A stretch of 64,000 nt of DNA from VAZQ01 sp963712565 (GTDB lineage: Bacteria > Pseudomonadota > Alphaproteobacteria > Rhizobiales > Xanthobacteraceae), in assembly GCA_963712565.1 (NCBI GenBank), contig CAVQIP010000040.1:62001-126000 (forward strand), given 5' to 3'. Positions 36,059 through 43,925 of the stretch are shown piece by piece (the stretch's first letter is position 1; each line of letters starts with the position of its first letter). The notes beneath the pieces were generated by a model, which was given only the letters and a program-made list of their open reading frames with translations, ran no database searches and was not told the origin of the DNA. A program made the position numbers and the translations under genes.

Positions 36059-36435
36059 TCAGCGCTTGCCCAGCCGCGAGATTGCATAATCGAGGTATTG
36101 ATAGTCGATGACCTTGCCGAGGTCGGCGCGTCCTTGCTGCAGGCCGAGCTTGAGATACCAGTCCTGATCGGCCTCCAGACTCTTGAGCTCCATTCGTCCG
36201 TTCGGATCGAATCCCGTGGGCGCGATCTTGGCGAGCAGGGAGAGGTCCTTGACCGGAAGTAGCCCTTGTCCTGGGCGACGAAGATGCCGACGTCGGACAC
36301 CGCGCCGATGGCGCCGACCTTGAGCGCCACGCGCGGATCGCGCGGTGCGGTTTGCGCGCAGGCGGCCGAAGCTGCGATTGCAAGCGCAGCCGACAAGCCG
36401 GCGACGAGCAAGGCGGAGACGGCACGGGCGGTCAT
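36059..36435 (-). pseudogene. Remnant of an ABC-type (NMT1/TauA-like) binding protein with internal deletion
   Basis: The 5' part is perfect: AAGGAG site, ATG 36435, signal peptide SALLVAGLSAALAIAASAAC, then VGAIGAVSDVGIFVAQDKGY. The next bases jump into a different frame that reads VKDLSLLAKIAPTGFDPNGR and ends LDYAISRLGKR with a stop at 36059. That tail matches the usual C-terminus of about 330-residue NMT1-like binding proteins. Only some 125 codons exist and the two halves differ in frame, so about 200 codons have been deleted and the frame lost. Unlike the other frameshifts here, no single-base change restores it. It stands between the crotonase and aldolase genes. Confidence 0.8.
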
Positions 36436-36454
36436 GACAATCTCCTTGCTGGCA

Positions 36455-37177
36455 CTACGACCGGTTATGAGGGCCGGTCGCGGCGGCAGGAAGCGCAACC
36501 TTGCTCTCATAGTACGACCACAGCAAGTTGAACAGCCGCGGATTGTACGTGCTCGCTGAGCAGTCGCGCGCCTCGTCGGCGGACAGCGCGATTGCCCCGC
36601 CCATGATCTCGGCTTCCAATTGCTTGCAGGCGTTCTCCTCGAGAAACGTGCAGCCGAACAGGGCGGCCTCGGCGCTTTCTCCGACCACGACGCTGCCGTG
36701 GCCGCGCATCTGCACCGCGATCTTGTCGCCGAGCGCGCGCGAGAGGTCGGCGGCCTGCTCGTCGTTGACGACGAGCCGCGGATTGTTCCAGGTCGGCACC
36801 CCGCCATGGAGAAAAGAGCCGTGCAGGAACACCGGAACCACATCGTGACCGGCGATGCCCAGCGCGGTCGCGTGCCGGGCGTGCAGATGGGCAATGCACA
36901 TGCATTCGGGTCGATCGCGGTGAATGCGGGTGTGGATCCGCCATTCGAGCGGAATAAGTCCGCCGGGATGATGAACGATGTTGCCGTCGAGATCGAACAC
37001 GAAGATGTCGTCCGCTTGCACCGTCGCCTTGTCGGTGCCGGCGCCGGGACTGAGCAACACCCGGTTCGTGCCGGGCACGCGCACCGACACGTGCCCGAAC
37101 AATCCGATCGTGCCCTGGAGATTGAGCACCCGCGTCAAAGTCGCGGTCTTGCGGCGCAATGCGGTTTCATCGTCCAT
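36455..37177 (-). CDS. Class II aldolase/adducin family protein
   Basis: 240 residues. N-terminal ALRRKTATLTRVLNLQG, then GHVSVRVPG. The Zn-site histidines are in IAHLHARHATAL (HxH) and a third is in RGHGSVVVG. This is the fuculose/rhamnulose-type fold, used for aldol cleavage or 3-carboxy decarboxylations. The start is Met at 37177; a GTG two codons upstream is possible. It is the first of the aldolase, remnant, crotonase, CoA-transferase direction and follows the acyl-CoA dehydrogenase by 40 bases. Substrate unknown. Confidence 0.85.
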   Translation of the reverse strand: MDDETALRRKTATLTRVLNLQGTIGLFGHVSVRVPGTNRVLLSPGAGTDKATVQADDIFVFDLDGNIVHHPGGLIPLEWRIHTRIHRDRPECMCIAHLHARHATALGIAGHDVVPVFLHGSFLHGGVPTWNNPRLVVNDEQAADLSRALGDKIAVQMRGHGSVVVGESAEAALFGCTFLEENACKQLEAEIMGGAIALSADEARDCSASTYNPRLFNLLWSYYESKVALPAAATGPHNRS

Positions 37178-37217
37178 GAGCACCCCGTCTCTGTTCCCTG
37201 CGTGAAGCCCGGCGTCG

Positions 37218-38405
37218 TCAAAAGTCCGACAGCCCGAATATCCCGTCCGTCATGTCGCCTTCCATCAACCGCTTGCCGATCAGATCCCGCAGCGTCTCCG
37301 ATGTCCCTCCGCCGAGGCTGCCGTAGCGTGCGCCGCGATAAAGCCGCGACACCAGATACTCGTCGGTGAAGCCGTAACCCCCGAAGACCTGCAGGGCCTC
37401 GCTGGTGACGCGCACCGACATTTCGTTGCAGTAGACCTTCGCCGTTGCGGCCAGCAGCGGATCGGGGAACGGATCGGCGGTGGCGCAAGCGCGATAGAGC
37501 AGCCCGCGGCCGGCCTCGATCTCGTGGTACATGGTCGCGAGCTTCCAGCGCATGCCCTGAAACTCCCCGATCGGCCGCCCGAACGCCACGCGGTCGCGCG
37601 CATAACGCAACGCCTCGTCGAATGCGCCCTCGGCGAGCCCGAGCGAGATCGCGGGATTGAGGCAGCGCTGGGTGTTGAACGCGGACAGGAGCTGCTTCAA
37701 GCCGCCTTCGCCGAGCAGAAGATTTTGCTCCGGCAATTCGCAATCCTCGAACCGCACCTCCTGCAGATATTCGCCGCCCATGGTGTGGAATTTGCCCGCA
37801 AGCACGAGGCCCGGCGTGCCCTTTTCAACCAGGACGCAGCCGATGCCGTCGCGTCCCGGCCGGCCGTTGACGCGCGTGAAGACGACGAAAGCGCCAGCCT
37901 CCTCGGCGCGGCTGACCAGCGTCTTTACTCCGGTGAGACGCAGCGTAGCCCCGCGCACGACCGTGTTGGTGGCGTAGCCCGCCACGTCCGTGCCGGCCTG
38001 CGGCTCGGTCATGCAGATGGCGAGGATGCAATCGCCCGTGCACACCGCCGGCAACAGCCGCTGCTTGATCGCTTCCGGGGCGTAGGTGGCGATGATGCGG
38101 GTCTGGACGCCGACCTCGCCCAGCACCGCCATCGCCGTGACATAGCAGCCCTTGGCGATTTCCTCGAGCACCAGCGCGGTCTCGAACACGCCGAGTTGCG
38201 AGCCGCCGTAGCTCTCCGGCACGGCCATGCCGAGGATGCCGAGCTTGGCGAGACTTCGGATGTTGTCCCAGGGAAACGCGCCGTTCATGTATTGCAGGCC
38301 GCGCGGCTTGAACTCGGCTTGGGTGAGCTCGCGCACGGTCGCGACGATGCGGCGCTGCTCGTCGCTCAACTTGAACCGGAATGAGGACGACGCTTCTGCA
38401 TTCAT
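37218..38405 (-). CDS. Acyl-CoA dehydrogenase family protein lacking the canonical Glu
   Basis: 395 residues from ATG 38405; the upstream extension lies in a dispersed repeat. FAD and substrate elements are present: AICMTEPQAGTDVAGYA, VALTGVK-like RLTGVKTLVSRAEEAG, RDRVAFGRPIGEFQGMR, LQVFGGYGFTDEY. In most ACADs the catalytic base is the Glu of YEGT; here this site reads GGGTSETLR, so that Glu is absent. The base may sit elsewhere, as in isovaleryl-CoA dehydrogenase, where it is on helix G, or the protein may do non-dehydrogenating chemistry. It is at the head of the aldolase/CoA-transferase direction. Confidence 0.85.
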   Translation of the reverse strand: MNAEASSSFRFKLSDEQRRIVATVRELTQAEFKPRGLQYMNGAFPWDNIRSLAKLGILGMAVPESYGGSQLGVFETALVLEEIAKGCYVTAMAVLGEVGVQTRIIATYAPEAIKQRLLPAVCTGDCILAICMTEPQAGTDVAGYATNTVVRGATLRLTGVKTLVSRAEEAGAFVVFTRVNGRPGRDGIGCVLVEKGTPGLVLAGKFHTMGGEYLQEVRFEDCELPEQNLLLGEGGLKQLLSAFNTQRCLNPAISLGLAEGAFDEALRYARDRVAFGRPIGEFQGMRWKLATMYHEIEAGRGLLYRACATADPFPDPLLAATAKVYCNEMSVRVTSEALQVFGGYGFTDEYLVSRLYRGARYGSLGGGTSETLRDLIGKRLMEGDMTDGIFGLSDF

Positions 38406-38423
38406 GATCAGGTCAATGTGGTT

Positions 38424-38495
38424 GTCGTCCCCGCGTAAGCGGGGACCCATATTCCAGAGCCGTTGGTTATGGATCCCCGCGTTCGCGGGGACGAC
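38424..38495. repeat. Dispersed double-palindrome repeat (about 72 bases)
   Basis: Begins GTCGTCCCCGCG, with CGGGGACCCATATTCC in the middle and GATCCCCGCG...CGGGGACGAC at the end. The outer ends are inverted copies and each half is itself a hairpin. A near-identical unit lies at 48930-49001, with shorter relatives at 51589 and 59050. It sits between the acyl-CoA dehydrogenase start and the dienelactone hydrolase stop. Confidence 0.75.
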
Positions 38496-38534
38496 AGGGG
38501 AAGGGACGCGGGGCCAATCGGCCGGGTCCCGTAT

Positions 38535-39230
38535 TTACGACAGGCAAGCCGAGAGAAAGGCGACCAGTTGCGGCGAGGCGATCACGGTCGCCGCCGGATT
38601 GGCCGGCGGCTCCTTGCGATGCATGAAGCCGTGCTCGGCGTCGGGATAATATTGCCAGATCGTGGGCGCGGCGCGTTTGCTCAAGGTTTCCTTCAGCGCG
38701 GCGTAGGTCTCCACGCTGGCGACATGGTCGTGGCCGGGTTGCACGACGTGCACGGGGCAACGGATGTCGGCGGCGAGCGCGACCGCGTCCTCCTCCTGGT
38801 GCGGCGGCCGCGGATTTTCGATCGAGGGATAGGCGGCGGCGCAGGCCTTGATCCGCTTGTCCTGTGCGGCGGCCATCAGCACATAGCGGCCGCCGAGGCA
38901 GAAGCCGAGCACGCCGACGGACGCGAGCTGCAAGTCGCCCAGCATGTAGTCGACCCACTTGCCGACCTTGGCGTGCATGCCGGCATCGCCGAGCTTGCGT
39001 GCGCGCGCCTTGGATTCCTCGTAGTCGGTCGTCAGCGGCAAGCCTTCGTAGTGATCCCAGACCGCCGCCGCGAGCCCCGCGCGCGCCAGCGTCTCGGCGT
39101 AGCCGCGGACGAATGAATTGACGCCGAAGATCGTCGGCAGGATGACGACGCCGCTTTTGGTCGGCGCATCGGGTTGCGCGAGGAAGCCGAAAAGGCCGGA
39201 CTGCTTGACGTCTTGAGACTTGGGCGACAT
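38535..39230 (-). CDS. Dienelactone hydrolase family protein
   Basis: 231 residues, alpha/beta hydrolase fold. Nucleophile Cys in VLGFCLGGRY, Asp in VQPGHDHVASV, His in DAEHGFMHR. Cys in place of Ser at the nucleophile is diagnostic of the DLH family. It opens lactones such as dienelactone in chlorocatechol pathways, or related esters. The start has an upstream AGAGGT-like site. It reads in the same direction as the LLM monooxygenase ending 34 bases before its start, so the two form a unit. Confidence 0.9.
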   Translation of the reverse strand: MSPKSQDVKQSGLFGFLAQPDAPTKSGVVILPTIFGVNSFVRGYAETLARAGLAAAVWDHYEGLPLTTDYEESKARARKLGDAGMHAKVGKWVDYMLGDLQLASVGVLGFCLGGRYVLMAAAQDKRIKACAAAYPSIENPRPPHQEEDAVALAADIRCPVHVVQPGHDHVASVETYAALKETLSKRAAPTIWQYYPDAEHGFMHRKEPPANPAATVIASPQLVAFLSACLS

Positions 39231-39264
39231 GGAAACCTCTCGGCGTTGGGTTTTCGAGTGACTG

Positions 39265-40371
39265 TTACTCCGCCGCCACGGATTTTCCCAAGGCGGCGTT
39301 GACGGCGGGTATGACCTTTTCGGCCATCAGCTCCATCGACTTGCGGCCGAGCCGCGCGTCGGCCCAGTCCTTGCCGCAGTAGAGCAGCGTGCCGAAGTCG
39401 CCGACCTGCTCGTGCAGCTCGAGGATGCGGTCGACGACGCGGTTCACGCTCCCGCGGATCACGATGTTGTTGAAGATGTAGTCGAAGGTGACGTCCTCGT
39501 CGGGCATGTCGGCGTGCGGCTTGAAGGAGATCATGCGCCTTGCCTTCTTCAGCTTCGCCGTCAGCTGGCTCATGTAGAAGCGATAGGGGCTCTGGGGATC
39601 ATCGCCGCCATAGGCCTTCGCCACCTTGTCGTCCTCGGCAACGAAGATCGAGCGCGCCACCCGCCAGTTGGCGCGGTCGGCCTTGTGCCCGCCCTCGGCG
39701 CAGCCCTTGGCGTAGTTGGCCCATTGGCTCCGCAGGCAATTGGGGTGGAGAAAGTGCGATGAGATCGGCCACCAGCCGCGCCGGCCGAGCGCGATGAGGC
39801 CCTTGGAGTCCGGATCCGTCGCCGTGCCCGCGATCGGCGGGTGGGGTTTCTGATAGGGCTTGACGACGTCGCCGATGCCGACCTCGGGCCAGAGCGTCTT
39901 GACCGTCGAGATGGTCCAGTATTTTCCCTTAAGGTCGATCGGCGCCGTCCCGGCCCACAGCGCGAGGACATGGTCGATCGCCTCCGCGAACATGGCGTTG
40001 CGATCGGCATCGAGCAGGCCGAGCGCCTCGGCGTCGGAGCGAAGCACGCCGGCGCCGATGCCGAGGATGAACCGGCCTTCGAACAGGTTGTCGAGCATCG
40101 CGGCGTTCGAGGCCACCACGACCGGGTGGCTGTGCGGAAGATTGACCACGGCGGTGCCGACCTTCATCCGCGAGGTCACGCCGAGCAGCGTGGCGATGAA
40201 CATCATGCCGTTGGGAATGTTCTCGGCTGCGTCGGTGAGATGCTCGCCGCAATAACCCTCGCTGTATCCGAGTTGGTCGGCGAGAATGAAGGCGGCGCGA
40301 TCCTCCTTGAGCGTTTCGACGTAGGACCTTGCCGGCGGATGCACCGGCATGGTGAAAAAGCCGAGCTTCAT
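39265..40371 (-). CDS. LLM-class flavin-dependent oxidoreductase (second copy)
   Basis: 368 residues from ATG 40371 with a GGGAGA site. MKLGFFTMPVHPPARSYVET, YSEGYCGEHLTDAAENIPNG, MKVGTAVVNLPHSHPVVVAS, EGRFILGIGAG and the long C-terminal insertion (residues 215-300) match limonene or alkanal monooxygenase-like LLM proteins. The frame that runs upstream to 41970 is a shadow of the HpaB gene. It needs FMNH2 from an unlinked reductase. It reads divergently from HpaB across 210 bases. Confidence 0.9.
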   Translation of the reverse strand: MKLGFFTMPVHPPARSYVETLKEDRAAFILADQLGYSEGYCGEHLTDAAENIPNGMMFIATLLGVTSRMKVGTAVVNLPHSHPVVVASNAAMLDNLFEGRFILGIGAGVLRSDAEALGLLDADRNAMFAEAIDHVLALWAGTAPIDLKGKYWTISTVKTLWPEVGIGDVVKPYQKPHPPIAGTATDPDSKGLIALGRRGWWPISSHFLHPNCLRSQWANYAKGCAEGGHKADRANWRVARSIFVAEDDKVAKAYGGDDPQSPYRFYMSQLTAKLKKARRMISFKPHADMPDEDVTFDYIFNNIVIRGSVNRVVDRILELHEQVGDFGTLLYCGKDWADARLGRKSMELMAEKVIPAVNAALGKSVAAE

Positions 40372-40581
40372 GCATTTCTCCCGCCCGCCGGGGAGGGGCC
40401 GGCGGCGCTGCATTGTTGTCTCGCGGGTTCCTTTGCACAAGAGCCTGCGCGCGTTGCCGCGGCCTTGCTGACGACATTTCGGTTGCGTTCGACCACCGAC
40501 GAAGCGCAGGGCAATTTTGGCGTGTGTGCAAGCGACGCGGGCGATACGTGCTAGCCTGCTGTCGAGCATGGGGAGCCGTTG

Positions 40582-42021
40582 ATGGCGCCGCGCAACGGAA
40601 GCGAATTCATCGAGGGCCTGCGCCGCAGTCCCAGAGCGGTCTGGGTCGCCGGCCGGCGCGTGGAGGACATCACGACCGACCCGGTCTTTCGCCGGCCGGT
40701 TCGATCCATCGCGCAGCTCTACGACCTGCAGACGCGGCCGGAACACCGCGATGTCATGACCTACGCCTGCGAGGACGGACGTGCCGGCACCTCGTTCATG
40801 ATCCCGCGCACGCCGGCCGACATCGTGCAGCGCCGCGAGGCGATGCAGATCTGGGCCGATGCGACCTTCGGCATGGTCGGGCGCTCGCCCGACTATCTCA
40901 ACACCGTGCTGATGAGCTGGGCCGAGAACGCCGACTTCTTCGGCCAGCGCGGCGAGCAATTCGCGCGCAATGTCAGGAATTACTACGAATACTGCCGCGA
41001 GCGCGACCTGTTCCTCACCCATGCCATCATCAACCCGCAGACCGACCGCTCGAAGGGCTCGCATCAGCACGACGACGCCTTCGCTCACCTCGGCGTCGTC
41101 GACGAGAGCAAGGACGGTCTGGTCGTGCGCGGGGCCAAGATGCTGGCGACCCATGGGCCGACGGCCGACGAGCTTCTGATCTACCCGCAACCCGGCCTTC
41201 GCGACGGCGAGGAGCGTTACGTCCTCGCCTTCGGCATTCCCACCTCGACGCCGGGCCTGCGCTTCATCTGCCGCGAGCCGTTCGATGCCGGCGGCCAGTC
41301 GGAGTGGGATCACCCGCTCGGCGCGCGTTTCGAGGAGCCGGACGCGGTCTGCGTGTTCGACGACGTGCTCATCCCCTGGGATCGCGTCTTCCTCTACAAC
41401 GACGTGAAGATGGGAAACGCGCTGTTCGCGCAGGCGAGCATCCGCAACCACACGGGTCACCAGACCGCGATCCGCGGTCTGGCGAAGTGCCGGTTGCTGA
41501 CCGGTATCGCGATCGCCCTGGCGCGAACGGTCAAGAGCGACGTGTTCCTGCACGTGCAGGAGCAGCTCGGCGAGCTCCTGGGCTATCTGCAGCTGATCGA
41601 GGCGGCGATCCTGATGGCGGAGCGCAACGCCGAGCCGACCGGACGCGGCGCGCTCCGCCCCGCTTATGCCCCGCTGCAGGCGCTGCGCTACCACCTGCCG
41701 CGGATGTACGAGCGCATGGTGCAGGTCACCCAGGTCCTCGGTGCCGGCGGCCTCTTGATCAATCCCACGCAGGCGGATTTGCGTTCCGACATCGGACCCG
41801 ACATCGCGCGCTATTACCGCGGCGCGGGCGTGGATGCGGAACAGCGCATCCGGCTCTACAAGCTCGCCTGGGACGCCACCGGCACGCAGTTCGGCCAGCG
41901 CATGCTGCAATACGAGCGCTACTACGCCGGCGATCCGGTGCGGATGGGCGCGTCCTATTACCTCGATCACGACGTCGCGCCGCTGCTGGCGCAGGTCGCG
42001 CGGGCGCTGAAGGGCGATTGA
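40582..42021 (+). CDS. 4-hydroxyphenylacetate 3-hydroxylase family protein (HpaB/PvcC-like)
   Basis: 479 residues. FAD-binding acyl-CoA-dehydrogenase-like fold with HpaB signatures: LRRSPRAVWVAGRRVEDITT, FLTHAIINPQTDRSKG, GPTADELLIYPQPGL and the C-terminal LGAGGLLINPTQAD. It hydroxylates phenols ortho to the OH using FADH2 and oxygen. Neither a reductase (HpaC) nor a meta-cleavage gene is next to it. The start is ATG 40582 (GGGAG site) rather than the TTG one codon earlier. With LLM enzymes and FMOs nearby it suggests aromatic substrates. Confidence 0.9.
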   Translation: MAPRNGSEFIEGLRRSPRAVWVAGRRVEDITTDPVFRRPVRSIAQLYDLQTRPEHRDVMTYACEDGRAGTSFMIPRTPADIVQRREAMQIWADATFGMVGRSPDYLNTVLMSWAENADFFGQRGEQFARNVRNYYEYCRERDLFLTHAIINPQTDRSKGSHQHDDAFAHLGVVDESKDGLVVRGAKMLATHGPTADELLIYPQPGLRDGEERYVLAFGIPTSTPGLRFICREPFDAGGQSEWDHPLGARFEEPDAVCVFDDVLIPWDRVFLYNDVKMGNALFAQASIRNHTGHQTAIRGLAKCRLLTGIAIALARTVKSDVFLHVQEQLGELLGYLQLIEAAILMAERNAEPTGRGALRPAYAPLQALRYHLPRMYERMVQVTQVLGAGGLLINPTQADLRSDIGPDIARYYRGAGVDAEQRIRLYKLAWDATGTQFGQRMLQYERYYAGDPVRMGASYYLDHDVAPLLAQVARALKGD

Positions 42022-42043
42022 TTGGGTGTATCCAGCCTACGCC

Positions 42044-42074
42044 CGTCATGGCCGGAACAAGTCCGGCCATGACG
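42044..42074. repeat. Dispersed palindrome (CGTCATGGCCGGA-TCCGGCCATGACG)
   Basis: Perfect 13-base stem with ACAAG loop, immediately after the HpaB stop and directly before the convergent GlcG gene's stop. Same element as at 25485. It may serve as a bidirectional terminator. Confidence 0.7.
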
Positions 42075-42077
42075 AAT

Positions 42078-42503
42078 TCACCCAAAGGTGCGCGCGCCGG
42101 GCAGCGCGGCGAGCGCGGCGTTGGCGACCTGGCGGTCCTGCTCGCCGGTGCCGGATCCGACGCCGATGCCGCCGATGACATGGCCGTCGACGATGACCGG
42201 CAAGCCGCCCGGCAGGTTGATGCGCTTGCCGCGCGTGGCGATGGCGAGCTTGAGGTCGATGCCGGCCGCGATATCGCCGGTCGGGATGCCGTAGGAGGCG
42301 GCGGTCTTCGCCTTCATCAGCGAGGTATCGATGGACTGCGTGAAGGCGCCGTCCATGCGGGCGAAGGCGAGCAGGTGCCCGCCGCCGTCGACGACGGAAA
42401 TGCATTGCGGGACCCGCATCTCCTTCGCCTTGGCGATCGCGGCGTTGAGGAGCTTCATGGCGCCCTCCGACGTGAGCTTCAGCGCAGCAACGGTATCCGC
42501 CAT
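42078..42503 (-). CDS. GlcG/HbpS family heme-binding-like protein
   Basis: 141 residues, one Haem_degrading/GlcG domain: residues 1-60 with VPQCISVVDGGGHLLAFARM, then AAGIDLKLAI, GLPVIVDGHVIGGIGVGSGTGEQD. Function is poorly known; members bind heme or act as small redox or chaperone proteins beside oxidoreductases. It begins about 4 bases after the FAD hydroxylase stop, so the two are one operon. Confidence 0.85.
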   Translation of the reverse strand: MADTVAALKLTSEGAMKLLNAAIAKAKEMRVPQCISVVDGGGHLLAFARMDGAFTQSIDTSLMKAKTAASYGIPTGDIAAGIDLKLAIATRGKRINLPGGLPVIVDGHVIGGIGVGSGTGEQDRQVANAALAALPGARTFG

Positions 42504-42507
42504 GGGT

Positions 42508-43752
42508 TCACCCCTGTGACTGTCCGACCTGTTGCACGTGATAGCCGGCGACCTTCTGATAGCGCTCGAAGATCGCGCGCAGCTCGTCCGCACTGATGAC
42601 GTCCTCGAGCTTGTCGAAGCGTTTGTCGCCGGTCCGCTGCTCCACGGTATCGACGATGAGGTTCGGCGGCGCCGAGCGGTTCTGCAGCACGATGCGGCCG
42701 GTCGGCGGCAATCGCGCGGCTTCATAGGCCTTGAGCGCCGCGACCGGGTCGCCCTCGCTGGCCAGGAGCCGCGCCAGCGTGGCGGCGTCGATGATCGCCT
42801 GCGCGCCACCGTTGCCGCCCTGGGGATACATGGGATGGGCGGCGTCGCCGAGCAGCGTGACGCGGCCGAAGCTCCAACGCGCGAGCGGATCGCGGTCGAC
42901 CATCGGATAGGAAAAGATCGCATCGGCGTTGCGCATCATGGCCGGCACGTCGAGCCAGTCGAAATGCCAGTCCTGGTAGACCGGGTAGAAGTCTTCGAGC
43001 CGCCCCGGCTTGTTCCAGTCGACCGGCACGGCGACCTCGCGCTCGATCTCGGCCACCCAGTTGACCAGCTGGTTTCCGGCGGCGTCGATATTGTCGCGAA
43101 TGGGATAGATGATGAGGGTCGAGTGCCGCGCGCCGATGCGGGCGATGCTGCGGCCGGTGAGATATGGCTTATGCCGGGTCACGCCGCGCCACATATTGAT
43201 GCCGCGGTACGCGAACGGGCCTTCGTTCGGATAGAACTGCGAGCGCACCGCGGAATGGATGCCGTCGCAGGCAATCAGCACGTCGCCCTGCTGCGGCGCG
43301 AGCGGCGTGCCGTCGGGAGCGACGAAGCGCGCGGTGACGCGCGCATCGCTTTGCTCCACGCCGCTGCAGCGGTGACCGGTGACGAAGTTTCGCGCTCCGA
43401 GTCGATCGCGCACGGCATCCAGGAGCACCTGGTGCAGGTCGGCGCGATGAATGGAGAAATGCGGCCACCGATGGCCGGCCGCGAGTCCCCACGGCTCGCG
43501 GTAGACCAGCTGGCCGTGGCGGGTGAAGAAGGCGTAGTCCTGCGGCTGGCAGGCCACCGCCGCGAGCGCGTCCTGCAGCCCAAGCCAACTGAGCTCCTTC
43601 ACCGCGTGCGGCCCGAGATTGATTCCCACCCCGAGCGGGCGGATCTCCGGCGCCGCTTCGAACACGCGGATGCGGCCGGCGGCCTTGGCGGCGTGGGCGG
43701 CCAGCGCCAGCGTCAGGCCGCCAATACCTCCGCCGATGATAATGAGGTCCAC
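42508..43752 (-). CDS. FAD-dependent aromatic hydroxylase (salicylate/6-hydroxynicotinate hydroxylase-like)
   Basis: 414 residues. Rossmann GGGIGGLTLALAAHA at the N-terminus, the DG motif region VLIACDGIHSAVRSQF and the second FAD motif TLLGDAAHPMYPQGGNGGAQ. This is the group A flavoprotein monooxygenase fold, which uses NAD(P)H, and carries no reductase partner. Relatives hydroxylate or decarboxylate salicylate, 6-hydroxynicotinate or 3-hydroxybenzoate. GlcG lies downstream and ivd is divergent across 173 bases. Confidence 0.9.
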   Translation of the reverse strand: MDLIIIGGGIGGLTLALAAHAAKAAGRIRVFEAAPEIRPLGVGINLGPHAVKELSWLGLQDALAAVACQPQDYAFFTRHGQLVYREPWGLAAGHRWPHFSIHRADLHQVLLDAVRDRLGARNFVTGHRCSGVEQSDARVTARFVAPDGTPLAPQQGDVLIACDGIHSAVRSQFYPNEGPFAYRGINMWRGVTRHKPYLTGRSIARIGARHSTLIIYPIRDNIDAAGNQLVNWVAEIEREVAVPVDWNKPGRLEDFYPVYQDWHFDWLDVPAMMRNADAIFSYPMVDRDPLARWSFGRVTLLGDAAHPMYPQGGNGGAQAIIDAATLARLLASEGDPVAALKAYEAARLPPTGRIVLQNRSAPPNLIVDTVEQRTGDKRFDKLEDVISADELRAIFERYQKVAGYHVQQVGQSQG

Positions 43753-43925
43753 AACCCTCTCCGGATATCAGCGACGCTGATATCGCACATTGGCATGGCC
43801 CTGTGGAACCTCCCGAGGGCGCGGCGGGCCACAATATTGCGTGCGCGATCAAGGACGTGCATTAATCCAATCAACGACCATCGATTGCGGCCTGAAAACG
43901 CCCGTTTCCTTCGAAACCGGTGCAA

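Noticed and set aside
38424..38495. CRISPR repeat
   Set aside because: Palindromic units are dispersed singly across the window, with no regular spacers.
40372..41970. Long N-terminal extension of the second LLM gene
   Set aside because: Antisense to HpaB; the true start at 40371 has a ribosome site and the family N-terminus.
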